Assembly (NCBI GenBank): GCA_964485395.1
Contig: CAZAJF010000001.1
Location: 1 to 64,000, forward strand
From: JANNSO01 sp964485395
GTDB lineage: Bacteria > Spirochaetota > Spirochaetia > Treponematales > UBA12059
Direction of reading: 5' to 3'
Length of the DNA stretch: 64,000 bases
Below, piece by piece: positions 31,036 through 43,500 of the stretch. Under the pieces are notes generated by a model. It searched no databases and was not told the origin of the DNA. It was given only the letters and a program-made list of their open reading frames with translations. Each line of letters begins with the position of its first letter. Position 1 is the first letter of the stretch. The position numbers and the translations under genes were made by a program.

Positions 31036-34000
31036 TTGAGTTCCACTAAAACCAGTTCCGGCCGACAAATAATTTTTTATACTCTTCTCGCCATTTTCTC
31101 GATAATGGTTTTTTGGGGCTGCAAAAGTCCGCTCTTCGGTTTGGGCGGGCAGGTAGACATCGATTCTCCTACCTTGACGATTACCGGCATCATGACGCCG
31201 AGCGACAGCGTCGCGCGCGCCATCAGCAATCCCGAATACGTGCGCGGCAGCTTTATTTTAAGCGGTACCTGCGCGGATGACATACTGATGTCCTCGGTGG
31301 ACGTGCTGATCCAGGACCAGGGCACGGAAAAAGCCTTCAAGGCGACGCTCGATACCGCCGGGACGGGCTGGACCGTAACGATCGAGACCGCCGGATTCGC
31401 GGACGGCGAGAAGACGATCGTGGTTCGCGCCACGGACGCCACGCAAAAAAGCGGCGAAACGCGTACGCTGGTCTACGTGGACAACAACGCCCCGCTTGTT
31501 ATGATAAGTTCACCAGCTTCCCCGACCAGCGGCTACAACGGAAACGTGATCATCGCGGGAACCGCCTTCGATCCCTTCAGCGTCACGGCCGTAAACGTGT
31601 ATCTGTTCGCCGACAATGGCGGCGAACTCGGGACGCTCGTCGCGGCAGCTACCGCCACCGGAACCGCGGAATGGACCTATAACCTCGACTCGTCCGCGCT
31701 TGCCGGCGGCAATTACCATATCGTGGCTCGCGCCATAGACCGCGCGGGAAACATAAACACCTATTTTTATTTTTACAACACGATACGGGAAGCCAACGGC
31801 GGCAAGTTCATCAGCATAGACCAGGTGGCGCGTGTGGGCGGCGGAATCGCCGTGCCCGAAGTGAGCATCACGCAGGCGCAGGTCGAGGCCGCCCGAATCC
31901 TGAAACAACCCTTGGTGCTGGACCCGGATACGGACAAGCCCACCTTCGAGCTGACCACCCCCGGATCCAACGGCATCATAGGCCTGAACGCCACGGCCGT
32001 AGGCATGGTGATGGACGACGACGGCGTGGATCCGGCGACGATATTCATCAGAGTGGTGCGCGCGGACGGTACGGTTACCCGCGACTGGATCCATGACTCG
32101 GTAAACGTGGGCCCGCAGGGGCTCGCGGTGCGCTGGACCTATCTTCTTCCCATCAGCGAGGGAGGGCAATACACCCTGTACGTAAAGGCAAAGGATATCT
32201 ATGGCCTCGAGTCCGAAGCCACGCCGGTGGCGTTTACCGTGGACGCCGGGGTTCCCTCGGTAACCTTTGACGCGCTGCCTTTAATATACGACCCGGCAAA
32301 ATTTTATTACAGTTCCGCAAATACGCTGAGCCTTACCGGAACCGCCCTCGTAAGCGGGGCTACCATCAGCACGGTCAAGCTCTACGTAAACGGAGACAGC
32401 AAGGCAAACGGTACCGTTACCGGTAGCACTTGGTCCGCCAGCCTTCCGCTGACTGGCTTGAGCGGAAAGATAACCCTGCAGGCGCAGGCGACGGACAGCC
32501 TCGGCCGGGTGGGAACCACCATGCTGACGCTTATCGTGGACGCCGTGGATCCTTCCGCCTCGTTCATAACCCCAGGCGCCTTCTCAACCATCTACGGCGA
32601 CATAATACTCCGGGGCTTGAGCTCGGACAACAACTCCGTTCAAAAACTAGAGATCAAGCTCGGCCTCGCCGGCACCGGCATCGACGAAGGTTATGAAACA
32701 ATAACGGAAAATACCTATAACTGGACCAAGACCTTTACCGCAAGCTCTTATGCCTTGGCGGCACAATCCGACCAGCTCTCAGGCGACGGAACCATGACCG
32801 GAAGTACCTGGAAGATGCCTGTCTCCATCCGCGTCACCGATATATCCGGCAGGGTTACCACCACGGGCGCCGCGGATTATTACCTGGTCATAGACTTGGA
32901 CCGGGACAGACCCACCGTAGCGGTCCAATCGCCTCCGGACAACCAGAACGTGGGCGGGCCCATCCTCATCGCGGGCATCGCCTACGACGAGAGCCCGGGA
33001 CTCGACTGCGTAAAAATGAGGATTCTAGCCGTGCAGGACGACGGAGCCACCGCCATCGGCTACGTCAACCCCGACGGAACCGCGGCTTCCGGCGACGGCT
33101 GGTTTACCTTGACGGGCAAGACCGCCTGGACGCAGGAAATAAACGCCAACGGGAAAATGTATAATGTGGGCAAGGCGGCGGGAGCCTATCCGGCGATCGA
33201 CGACGGCCTGCACAAGGGAAACTACAAGATATACATCAAGTCAATCGACCAAAACGGCAAGGAAAGCAACGAGTCGCTCCTCCGCATACGTCTTGACGAG
33301 ACGATCCCGCGCATAGAAAGCCTGAAGATCGACGGAGCCGACTACGTGGTGGGCAGCACCGTGAAGAAGACCGTTACCTTGAGCTGCTCCATACTGGACG
33401 ACGAGCAGGTAAAAAGCATCAAGATGAGCTGGGACGGCGGCCAGAACTACAGTGATGAATTAATAACAGGAGCCGCGGCTCCCTACACCGTCACCAAGCT
33501 GGAGGTCAATAGCTATACGCTTTCCGTCTCCATGGACACCGAAAGCGGAGCTACCATCCCCTCCGCCATAACCACGAATAAAAACGGCACGTTGTACCTG
33601 AACCTGCGCATCATAGACAACGCCAACTATCAGACGGTTCAGTCAATCAGGCTCAACGTGGACAATATCTACCCTACTTCCACCTATGCGGGGGCGGCTC
33701 AAGTTTCCGGCACCGAGTATCGCGTCAGCGGCATAGCCTCGGACACGGGCACGGTACAAGGCATATCCCACACGATAGTCTACCTGATGCGCTCGGGGAA
33801 CATATACGCCGTCAAGCCTGCGGAAACCCTTACTTCCACCATACTGGGAAGCGCGGCGTCGCTCGTTGTCAAGAACATGGCTAACGGCGGGGCGATAGAA
33901 AGCGTGCCGTACCCGGGCAGCGACAATAAATATTTCGTAAAGATAGACACCGCGGAAGACCTGATAAACGGCAACAAGGACCTCGACGGCTACAAGGAGA

Positions 34001-37000
34001 ATTTCTCCGACTCCGCCGCGGGGCGAACCTGGGAAGCGTACATAAAGTCCACGTTGATTCCCGACGGTTCCGTCGAGCTTCATTACGTCGTCTTTGACCT
34101 GGCCAACAACGCGACGCATTACATACAGACCCTGCCGGTAAAAAACCATCCTCCGGCTATAAACTCCGTCGTGATAGGCACGGATCTGAACGGCAACGGA
34201 ACGTCCGACGACGATCTCGAGGAACGCCCCGCCGCGTACAGCTTCGGCGCGCTTACCGACATGACGAAAACCTTTACCGTCCGGAACAACAGGCTCTTTA
34301 TCACGATCGGCCAAAGCGAAGCCTCTCCCAATACGCCGTTGACCTATTCGGCCAAGATAGGCGCGCAGGAACTTATCGCGCTGACCTCCGCCGCAAGCAC
34401 CAGCGGGCAGGGATACGCAAGCTTCACAGCCGATTCAATCGCGGACGGAACCGCGGTTCCCGTAGTGCTCCGGGTAACGGACAGCCTCGGATATTACGAC
34501 GAGCGCACAGTAAGGATAAATTTAGATAACGTGGACGGAACCGCCCCGCTTATCGCGGTCGGCGATATCGGCAAGCTCTATACAAGCGGCGCGACTTGGG
34601 TCGCGCGAACGATCGGCGGAGTCACGAGCTATGACGACAACGTCCAGTGGACCGACGCCAACGCCAACGCCGTGCGGGAAAGCACCGAATTGCGCGAAGG
34701 CCACGTGGAATACGCCGCCGACAGCCAGTATGACAACGTAAGCCTTACGGAAAGGGACGCGGACGTTTCGGGCATCATAAAAATACGGGGAAAGCTTTGG
34801 GACGACCAGAAGATCGCCCGGGTTACCGTATCCTTCAACAAGGCTTTCGATCTTGACGGTACCGGCGCCGGTACCGCCACGGCGGCAGATACGGAAATAG
34901 ACTTGGCCGCTTACGCCGCAAGCGCGCTTTCCCCGGTGGCGGCCCGCTCGGCCGCGGTAAACCATGCGTCCAACACCCTGGGCTTCAGCGTGGACAGCAA
35001 GAACAGCCCCGAGCAATCCAATGAAAACGGCCATGTGGTCAACTTTACCATGACCTGGAATACGGCTTTCGTAACGAACGTTGCCGGCGCCGACGTTATC
35101 GCGACGTTCAAAGTCTACGATGCCGCGACCGGAGTCGCGACTACGACCATCCAGATGGACGTGGTTCCCTATATCCAGGGCATCGCCACGCCAAAACGCA
35201 CGAGCGGCGGATTGAAGGACGTGAACATCCGCTCGTCCAGCGGCAAGTATTCGATAATTGCCGGCAGCGACGCGACATTCCTGACGGTGACGGGATTCAA
35301 CCTTAACCTCAACGCGGCGAGGATCGTTGCCGCCGCCGCGGTCTCGGGTACCGTGACGGCGGCTACCGGCACCGCCCTGGCATATACCGGGGTCGCCGCT
35401 CCGTACACTTCGGTCAACCTATCCAACGCGAGCGGGATATCCGGCTACATCGAGCTGTTCGCGAACGATGTGCGAACTTTGAATAACATCAACGGCAACG
35501 ACGCCAAGGGCGACTACACAGGCTCGGATATATCAAAAATGTATAACCGCGAGCCCGATTTATACGAAATGAAGAACATTACCCTGAACGACGACCGATA
35601 CCTTCGGTTCTTCAGCATGAAGGACACCGGGGTGAAGAACGCCTACTACCCGGAAATGGTGCTTGAGGGAGACAACCCCGTATTCGGTTATGTAAACCTC
35701 ACGGGAGGCCTGAATACCGCCGTGGGAACCGCTGCGGGAACCGGGGCTGGAAATTACTACGCGTCGCATGCCATGCCTCAAAGGGCTAAATTCGATGGCT
35801 CCTCCGGAGCGGAGATTTACAAGGAATACTTGATCAAGGCATCGATATGGGACCAGATGGGCATGGCGAAGGATGACGGAAACCGCTATATCCACGCATC
35901 CGTGTATAATCGCGACGCCTGCGGAATGTCGATTTTATACGATAGATATGCCGAACTCTATACCGACGGGCAAGGATGGGGGACAGGCACCAACTATTCG
36001 GGTTATGCCGGAAACAAGTCCGAATCCGTCAACAACAATGCCATTTCAATCGAACAAACCGATTTCGGCAACGGTCTCCTGCTGGGCAGGTTTCAGTATC
36101 CGAAAATGATAGCGAAAGGAAATTCCAGAACCGGTGACGCCCGAATATACATGATGTATTACGATGACAATACAACGAATCGCGACTTGATATTCCGCAA
36201 TTTCAGGGTCGGCACCACCGCTGCCTTGGGAAACCAATTGTTCGCCGGCAGTACTTCCTCGACCGGGGAAGCATATGCGCAATACACGAATCTTCCCGAC
36301 AGCAATACCTCAGGCAGGCTCGTCTCGGCTTCGGCGGCTTCCAAGCATTTCGACTTCGCCGTAACCTCGGATTACCGGGTCATCGTCATTTATTACGACG
36401 AAACCGCCGGCCGCCTGAAACTCCGTTATACTGACGCCGCCGTCGACGCTTCCACACCGCTTGCGGCGGTAACATGGACGGATTCAGCCATAACATTTCC
36501 CAATTATATAGGTAATTACGTATCCATGACCCTGGACTCCGTCAACGGCATACACATAGCCGCCTACGACGCGGGAAATTCCGACCTCGCATATATGTAC
36601 ATAAGCGCATATGATTCATCTACGCTGAACAAAGTCACCGTTGATGCGGCGTTCGCGGTAGGAAATTGGACAAAGATAAAAGTGCGCGAGCCGGGTACGG
36701 CAGGAAATCCGATCATTCCCTATATAGCATACTACAACAGCTCGGAAACCGGCGGACGGGATGCCATAAAGCTGGCATATTGCCTATCGGGGATCGCTAC
36801 GGGCAATATTCCCGCAGGCGTCGATGCCACAACCGGATATACCACGGGAAACTGGGAATACATGAACGTACCCGCCATTACGCCACCGCAGGGTGGAAGC
36901 CTGAGCTTCAAGCAAGTCAACTTAGATTTCGATACTTCGGGAAAACCGATTGTTGGGTATCTCGGCACCAATCTAGAATTCGGTTCCTGGTTGAGCGAGT

Positions 37001-37002
37001 AA
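31036..37002 (+). CDS. Giant Ig-like repeat lipoprotein (1988 aa)
   Basis: I start it at TTG 31036, six bases after GGAGG; an ATG at 30991 lies inside the promoter. The signal peptide ends in a lipobox VFWGC (C29), so it is lipid-anchored and probably surface-exposed. Residues about 37-1000 are successive Ig-like beta domains, joined by D-x-x-x-P linkers such as VDNNAPLVM and VDAVDPSAS. They are followed by domains with DVSG...RGKLWDDQKI and DVVPYI motifs, and a C-terminal beta-rich region (about 1540-1988) with IHIAAYDAG- and PIVGYLG-like repeats that may form a propeller. The N-terminus (CKSPLFGLGGQVDIDSP), DVVPY modules and C-terminus recur in the 5649-residue neighbour, so they are paralogues. 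It is likely an adhesin or surface scaffold. A sigma-54 promoter precedes it. Confidence 0.85.
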   Translation: MSSTKTSSGRQIIFYTLLAIFSIMVFWGCKSPLFGLGGQVDIDSPTLTITGIMTPSDSVARAISNPEYVRGSFILSGTCADDILMSSVDVLIQDQGTEKAFKATLDTAGTGWTVTIETAGFADGEKTIVVRATDATQKSGETRTLVYVDNNAPLVMISSPASPTSGYNGNVIIAGTAFDPFSVTAVNVYLFADNGGELGTLVAAATATGTAEWTYNLDSSALAGGNYHIVARAIDRAGNINTYFYFYNTIREANGGKFISIDQVARVGGGIAVPEVSITQAQVEAARILKQPLVLDPDTDKPTFELTTPGSNGIIGLNATAVGMVMDDDGVDPATIFIRVVRADGTVTRDWIHDSVNVGPQGLAVRWTYLLPISEGGQYTLYVKAKDIYGLESEATPVAFTVDAGVPSVTFDALPLIYDPAKFYYSSANTLSLTGTALVSGATISTVKLYVNGDSKANGTVTGSTWSASLPLTGLSGKITLQAQATDSLGRVGTTMLTLIVDAVDPSASFITPGAFSTIYGDIILRGLSSDNNSVQKLEIKLGLAGTGIDEGYETITENTYNWTKTFTASSYALAAQSDQLSGDGTMTGSTWKMPVSIRVTDISGRVTTTGAADYYLVIDLDRDRPTVAVQSPPDNQNVGGPILIAGIAYDESPGLDCVKMRILAVQDDGATAIGYVNPDGTAASGDGWFTLTGKTAWTQEINANGKMYNVGKAAGAYPAIDDGLHKGNYKIYIKSIDQNGKESNESLLRIRLDETIPRIESLKIDGADYVVGSTVKKTVTLSCSILDDEQVKSIKMSWDGGQNYSDELITGAAAPYTVTKLEVNSYTLSVSMDTESGATIPSAITTNKNGTLYLNLRIIDNANYQTVQSIRLNVDNIYPTSTYAGAAQVSGTEYRVSGIASDTGTVQGISHTIVYLMRSGNIYAVKPAETLTSTILGSAASLVVKNMANGGAIESVPYPGSDNKYFVKIDTAEDLINGNKDLDGYKENFSDSAAGRTWEAYIKSTLIPDGSVELHYVVFDLANNATHYIQTLPVKNHPPAINSVVIGTDLNGNGTSDDDLEERPAAYSFGALTDMTKTFTVRNNRLFITIGQSEASPNTPLTYSAKIGAQELIALTSAASTSGQGYASFTADSIADGTAVPVVLRVTDSLGYYDERTVRINLDNVDGTAPLIAVGDIGKLYTSGATWVARTIGGVTSYDDNVQWTDANANAVRESTELREGHVEYAADSQYDNVSLTERDADVSGIIKIRGKLWDDQKIARVTVSFNKAFDLDGTGAGTATAADTEIDLAAYAASALSPVAARSAAVNHASNTLGFSVDSKNSPEQSNENGHVVNFTMTWNTAFVTNVAGADVIATFKVYDAATGVATTTIQMDVVPYIQGIATPKRTSGGLKDVNIRSSSGKYSIIAGSDATFLTVTGFNLNLNAARIVAAAAVSGTVTAATGTALAYTGVAAPYTSVNLSNASGISGYIELFANDVRTLNNINGNDAKGDYTGSDISKMYNREPDLYEMKNITLNDDRYLRFFSMKDTGVKNAYYPEMVLEGDNPVFGYVNLTGGLNTAVGTAAGTGAGNYYASHAMPQRAKFDGSSGAEIYKEYLIKASIWDQMGMAKDDGNRYIHASVYNRDACGMSILYDRYAELYTDGQGWGTGTNYSGYAGNKSESVNNNAISIEQTDFGNGLLLGRFQYPKMIAKGNSRTGDARIYMMYYDDNTTNRDLIFRNFRVGTTAALGNQLFAGSTSSTGEAYAQYTNLPDSNTSGRLVSASAASKHFDFAVTSDYRVIVIYYDETAGRLKLRYTDAAVDASTPLAAVTWTDSAITFPNYIGNYVSMTLDSVNGIHIAAYDAGNSDLAYMYISAYDSSTLNKVTVDAAFAVGNWTKIKVREPGTAGNPIIPYIAYYNSSETGGRDAIKLAYCLSGIATGNIPAGVDATTGYTTGNWEYMNVPAITPPQGGSLSFKQVNLDFDTSGKPIVGYLGTNLEFGSWLSE

Positions 37003-37026
37003 AGCAACAACACTTTCCTCTAAAAT

Positions 37027-37064
37027 AAAAAGAGTCGCCGCGGTATTCCATGGCGACTCTTTTT
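37027..37064 (+). terminator. Terminator of the first giant lipoprotein gene
   Basis: AAAAGAGTCGCC (37028-37039) pairs with GGCGACTCTTTT (37052-37063) around a 12-base loop, ending in a T-run. Confidence 0.92.
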
Positions 37065-37161
37065 AAATGCTTGGACTGTTCTCCGTTCTTGCATAGCCTC
37101 CAAGGTTTTTAATTTAATGCAATTGCGTGAAGTTTTTATGAAAGCCTGGCAATTTCGAAGA

Positions 37162-37189
37162 CAATTAAAAGTAACTCGACTTTTAATTG
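37162..37189. repeat. 11-bp perfect palindrome
   Basis: CAATTAAAAGT and ACTTTTAATTG are perfect inverted arms around AACTCG. It is too far upstream for a transcript leader of the sigma-54 promoter and is AT-rich, more like a protein-binding site than a terminator. Confidence 0.6.
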
Positions 37190-37265
37190 CCTTTCTCTCG
37201 AAGTGAGCACAGTTTAAATCCGAATGTATGCTAAAATAAATAACACATGCATTTTCTTGTCATTA

Positions 37266-37302
37266 GTTCGACTTATTTGTCGAACTCGACAATAATGTCG
37301 AG
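37266..37302. promoter_or_regulatory. Tandem GTCGA dyads, candidate enhancer-binding sites
   Basis: GTTCGAC-TTATTT-GTCGAAC (37266-37285) and CTCGACA-ATAA-TGTCGAG (37285-37302) are adjacent perfect palindromes about 190-225 bases before the -12 element of the sigma-54 promoter, within the usual range for NtrC-family activators. Confidence 0.5.
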
Positions 37303-37476
37303 CATTATTTTGATACTCAGCCAACAATATCTCATTAATACCTATAACACCTTTGTATTGGTTTTCGTGAAATTATATGAAAATTCTAATTATTTATATT
37401 GTAAGTAATTAAAAGAAACTAAAATAATCTTCACTCACCTCCAAATAAATCATAATAAAAATTAATAACCATAGTT

Positions 37477-37491
37477 TGGCATGGTTCTTGC
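37477..37491 (+). promoter_or_regulatory. Sigma-54 (-24/-12) promoter of the second giant lipoprotein gene
   Basis: TGGCAT-GGTTC-TTGC keeps GG and GC at exact spacing and differs from the consensus core at one position. It is nearly identical to the promoter at 30992. The start of transcription should be near 37503. Confidence 0.75.
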
Positions 37492-37589
37492 CGATATACA
37501 CTAGGTATGCTCTTCTTAAATTTTCATGCAAATGGACATTTTGGTAGTATATTCTTTAGTATCGGCTTTTTTGTTACATGGAGGACACT

Positions 37590-40500
37590 ATGAACCGCAA
37601 GGCAACACTTGATCGCAGTATCGCGACGTTACTGGGCATTTTTATACTGGTAATGTTTGCAACGTGTAAAGCGCCGTTTGGTCTTGGCGGACAAGTGGAT
37701 ATGGCCGCTCCAAAAGTCAGCCTGGAAACTCCAATCCAGAATTCCTACAACCGCGCCGAAATAATCGTAAGCGGTACGGCAAGCGATGATTTAACCGTTA
37801 AAAGCGTCGACGTAACCCTCTCATCCCTTGGAGGAGTCGCCTACATCACGGTACCGGCCGTCTACGCAGACGGCAAATACACAGTGTCCGTACCCACAAC
37901 GTTGGCCGGCAGCATCGTTCCTGACGGAAAAACCCTGATCAGCGCCAAAGCTACCGATAACCTAGGAAAAACCTCTTCCGTATCCATCGGTGTTATTATA
38001 GACAATACTTTGCCCACGGTTCTTGTTTCGGTACCCCAGGGTCGAAGCGCCCAAAAACCCACGGCAAGCACATTCCTCAGCATCAAAGGCGAAACCTATG
38101 ATCCTTCCACCGTCAGCGCGGTAATAGTCTCGCTCATCGACAAAGACTCCAAGATATTGGCGACAAAAACCGCCGAAGGCACCGCAAGCTGGAGCGTCAA
38201 CTTCGACTTCAACGACAGCGCAACTTTTGCCGTAAAACCCACCGACGGCACGTATACCTATACCATTACCACCACGGACAACGTTGGAAACATAAGCACC
38301 AGCTTTTACCATGTACAGGATATATGGAGCCTCCTTTCCGCGGATTCGGCCTTTCCGACGATGGACCAAATTGGTAGCGCGGATCAGGGCGGCACGGACA
38401 GCAGCCCCCGTGTCTTGGAAAAAGCCAGCTTGCAGGCCGTAAAGATAGCCAGCGGCGACTTTGCCCTTGACGAGAATTCGGACAATCCCGTAATAAATTT
38501 CGGAAACAGCCCGATAATCGGCGTGGCCGTGCCTATCAGCGGCGACATCAAGGACGATAAAGACGGCATCAACATGGACAGCATTACCGCCTCCATAACG
38601 GGAGTTTCCACCGTCGGCGACGATATAAGCACGGCCGACATGGCCGCGAACATAATAAAAAGCCTGAAGACATCCACTGACGGTAACGGAATCGTAACAT
38701 TCTCCATCGACCTCAAGCGCACGAACGGCGAATACCTCAAAAAAGGCCGATACTCGATAACCCTCAAGGCGCAGGACAAAGCCGCGGCATCCAAGTCCAC
38801 GGGAAAAACCACCGCGACCTTCAACTTTTTCATAGACGGCGAAGACCCCCGAATAGCCAGCTGGACCCCGAACAGCGAGTTCGTAAACCTGGGCCCCGGC
38901 AACACACTGGACATGACGGCGATAGCCACCGACGACAATACGCTCGCCTCGCTCTCATTCCAGGCATTGAACCTCGACGGCACCGCGCTCAGCCCCAAAC
39001 TCGACGCAACCCTTACGGGCACCACTTGGTCGACCACACTGACCCTAACTTCCGCCCCGACCGATTTCAAGGTTCGCATAGCCACCGTAGACGAGGCGGG
39101 CAAGACCGTTTCCCAGGATATCTTCTACGGCGTTGACAAAATTGCACCGACGCTAACCATTACGGGGCCGGCATTGAACGAATGGCTTTCCGGCACGGGC
39201 ACCACGGCCTCCGGCGCGATCACGGCCAACGACACGAACCCAGTCCCTTATGTTAAGTATATGTTACTTGAGCGAACCGCCGCGGTCCCGACGCAGGACG
39301 TTGGCTCCTGGGAAAGCGCAACCGGCGGAACCGGCTGGACGGCCGCGATAAGCTTATCAGGCAAGACGGAAGGTCTCTATACGCTCTATGCCTACGCCAT
39401 AGATAAAGCCGGCAACAAGAGCCCGCTCGTCTCGCGCAATTTCGGAATAGACCAGGCAAGCCCCGAACTAACCGAGACGGGTATCGGCGACTTGACGGCG
39501 ATAGTGAACAAGAACGATTTGCTAACAGGATTCTCCATGGCGGGAACCATAACCGAGACCTACGGCGTGGACTCGTTTACTATAACTCAAAGAAAAGATT
39601 CCGGCGCCGTCGTGCAAATTCCCGTAACCGCGAACGCCATATGGAACCTTCCGAACCTGCCCCGAAAACCCTCGGACCCCAGCACGCAAATCATACTCGG
39701 AGCAGACGGCCTCTACGAATATACCATCACCGTAGTTGATAAAGCCGGCAAAGAAGCGACCATGAAACGCACGGTTCGCCGGGATACGACGGGACCGGAT
39801 TTGAGCGTCAGCAATCTCGATGACTACGCATTCATAGTCGACAATAACTACATCGTAAACGGCAGCGCGTCCGACTTGAGCGGCTTGGCTGCGAACAGCA
39901 TACAATACAGCCTGAACGACGGCCCCGCATGGGCCGCGTCTTCCGCGGCATGGAAAACCGTAACTACGCAAGGCCAAAGCTGGACCCTTGAGCTCTCTAC
40001 CCTCCCTGCGATGACAGAAGGTTCTCCCCAGGAAATCTGCTTCCGCGCAAGCGACGTCAACGGCCTTACCAAGGTACTGGGTCCAATCCATTTCGGCGTG
40101 GACTTGTCAGACCCGGAACTCACGGTAACAAACCTGGCAACCTTGAATAACTCGACCCAAAAAGCCGATTTCACCCTCGCCGGCACCTCACGGGATAAAA
40201 ACGGCATCAAAGCGCTTGAGATCAGCTTTGACGGCGGAACCACCTGGGCCAACGTAAATTCCTTCAACCCGGCAACCGACAAGACCACCGACTATACGAC
40301 GATAAACTGGAACCATCCCATAACGGTAAACGGCCTCAACGACGGCACCAAAGCCATGCGCGTGCGCACGACCGACACATACAACAAAAAGAACGAAACA
40401 TCATTCTCCATTCGATTCGACGCCACAGCCCCGACCTTCAACGTCAATAACCTTGTTGACAATCAACTAGTTACATTGCTGTCACTTTCGGTAAACGGCA

Positions 40501-43500
40501 CGTGGAGCGACAACGGCGGATCAGGCACGACAGGCGGATTGGCTAAGATGCAATACAGCCTGGACGACGCAGTTTGGCTGGACCTTATTCCCACAACCGC
40601 CAGCACCTGGAGCGGCACGATAGACTTCACCCCCCAAGGGCAAAAACTAAACCAGAACGTGTACTTCCACTCCATCGACAACATAGGGAACGTCAGCGCA
40701 TCCACGGTCGTATCGACGCTCAAGGTAGACACGGCCCTGCCGATGACCACCGTGCTGCACGACGGCGACTCCGACTGGACGGGAACGATCTATATAAGCG
40801 ACCCCGCCGGCTTTGATCTGACCGGTACCGCTTCGGACACGCTGAGCCTGGCTACCGGTACACTGACTGTTACCGGCCCGGCTAACTCGGGCGTAGGGAC
40901 ACTCACCTTCACCCCCGGAACGACCAGCCGCGCATGGTCCGTTCCTATCGCGCCTACGGCTGACGGTACCTACACGTACACCATCACCCTTACCGACAGT
41001 GCAGGAAGGATTGCGACGGAAACACGTACCGTTGTTTACGATAAAACGATTCCTGACCTAACCATTTCGAACCTGAGCACTTCGGAATCAAACTATATTT
41101 CCACAAGCGATTTTACGATCAGGGGAATCGCAACCGATATTACGAGCGGCGTCTTGCTCAACAGTATCCAATATCGGCTTGACAGCGGATCAGGCTGGGG
41201 ATCCTGGGGAGCAATCAGTGGTTTTGCCCAGAGCTGGAACCATAATGTGGCCGGTCTTTCCGAAGGCTCAGGTCAGAGCATCCAGTTCAAGGTAAGCGAT
41301 AATGCAGGCAATACAACGACGACGCCGGTAATCTTAATCGGCGTGGATCTTTACAACCCTCGCGCTACGGAAACCGCTTATACTTCTGCGCTTATCCAAA
41401 GCAAGGACAGCGTAACATTCACCGGAAAGGCAGACGATGATTTTACCGGCCTTACGGGTCGTTTAGCCGCTACCGCCATACTTTCATGGAGCAAGGACGG
41501 CGCTCCTTCCACCAACGTGGTTTTGGTAGACGCGGACGGACCGGATGATAATATCCTGACAGTCGGGGACAATATTCCCGGCGCGGGAAACGGCGACTGG
41601 AGCTGGACGCTGAATAAAAGTAACGGCGACGGATTATACGTCGTAACGCTTACCGTTACGGATATAGCGTCTAAAGTCTCTACGGTTACCCGTACGGTAC
41701 AAATCGATACCACAGCACCGGCCCTTACGATAACAGCCCCTATGGACTCAGAGTCTACCTCTACTCCTTCGTATACCATCAAAGGGACAGCCCGTGATAC
41801 CGGCGGAGTCGGTTTCGACGGGGTTTCCGATATTTCCTACAAGCTCGACGCTACCGCCTTCATAGGCATGACCTTCTCTTCAGGCATCAATTGGGAAGCC
41901 ACGGTGAATCTTGGCGCAACCGAAGGTCCTCACACCCTGCAATTCTACTCTACCGACAAGCTCGGCAACGTAACGACAACTGAAACCCGAACGATGTTCT
42001 ACGATCTGCAGCCACCGACCCTCGACGAGACGACTATCGCCACCACCGACACCAGGTTTACGAACAGTGCGGTAATCTCCCTTGGCGGCACGTTGTACGA
42101 CAGCAACGAAGCCACCACAGTTACGATTTCTGCGACGAAAAATGGAACACCTATTACTGTGACGCCTCCAACGGCGGCATACGTCATCGTAGACCAACAA
42201 AATGGAACATGGACGAGCAGTTACACCCACACCGGCGATGGTCTCTACGTGTTTGCAATTACGGGCAAGGATGTAGCCAACAAAACCCAGATAATCCAGC
42301 GAACGGTTCGCGTCGATACGACGGTGCCGACCGTAACTCCTACGGCCCTGAGCGGTTGGAAATCGTCAACGGTCAGCATCGGCGGCAGCGCTGCGGATAC
42401 AGGCGGTTCGACCCTGGATTTGGTTGAATACCAGGTGGGCGGCAGCGTAGGCACCATTGCCGCAACCGCCATGGTCACGGGGAAAAAATACAGGATAGTC
42501 ACCCCCGGCGATACGATATTTACCGACTTTGGATCGGCTTCCAGCGATGCAGGTACCGAATTCTACGCCTCCGGCGCAGGCACGGGTACAGGTACCGTCA
42601 GCGCCTGGCTGTACGCCAACGGCACCGCTAGTTGGTCCGCCAGCGTCGATACAACTAAATACGCGGAAACGACTACTGGAGTTCCTCACATCATCAACGT
42701 CAGGTCCAAGGATAAGGCAGGCAACTACAGCGTTACCGGGACCATCAACCTGGCTATAGACGGCTCCAATCCGGCAGCAAGCATGGCCGTAAGCGGAACA
42801 AGCCTTATCGACGGCGGTGCTGAATTGCGCGCTGCCGACTTTACCCTGAGCGGCGCATGCAACGACTCAACTATAACGGCGGGACGCATGGCCACTGCGG
42901 TAACGCTGAGTTATACGAAAGACGGAGGTTCCTCGACAGGTCTAACGCTGACCACCGGAGGCGCAGGGTCAGCCAGCTGGACTTATAACCAAGCGGCAAC
43001 CGGCGCTAACGACGGTTTATATGTCTACACACTTACGGTAGAAGACCAGGCAGGCAATGTTTCTACAGCAACTAAAACAGTGCGCATAGATAAGACGCTT
43101 CCGGAAATCACCATTACCAGCCCCGGTGCAGGAGAACAATTCCTGATCAATACGGCCACCTTGCAAGGCACCGCGGTAGATATCGGTTCCGGTATAGACA
43201 TTGCAACTTTGAAATACAGTCTCAATGGAGCGGCCGAGCAGTCGCTGACGCTCAACGGAACGAGCTGGACGGTCACGAATGCTCCGCTCGGAGCCGCTCA
43301 AGGCGCAAAAACCTTATATGTAACGGGTAAAGACAAGCTGGGAAACAGCTTTACTACCAGTACCGTCACATTCTACTACGACCTTCTCCCACCCACACTC
43401 GCCGAGACGACGATAAACTCGACCGACACCAAGTTTTCAAACAACGTAGACATTTCTTTGGGCGGTACGCTATATGATAGCAACGAAGCTACTTCAGTTG

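Larger units (their letters stand above)
37065..37589. other. AT-rich regulatory region before the second giant gene
   Basis: No protein gene is seen in this 525-base stretch. It contains an 11-bp palindrome at 37162-37189 (CAATTAAAAGT/ACTTTTAATTG), two GTCGA dyads at 37266-37302, and a sigma-54 promoter at 37477-37491, then a leader of about 87 bases. Confidence 0.7.
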
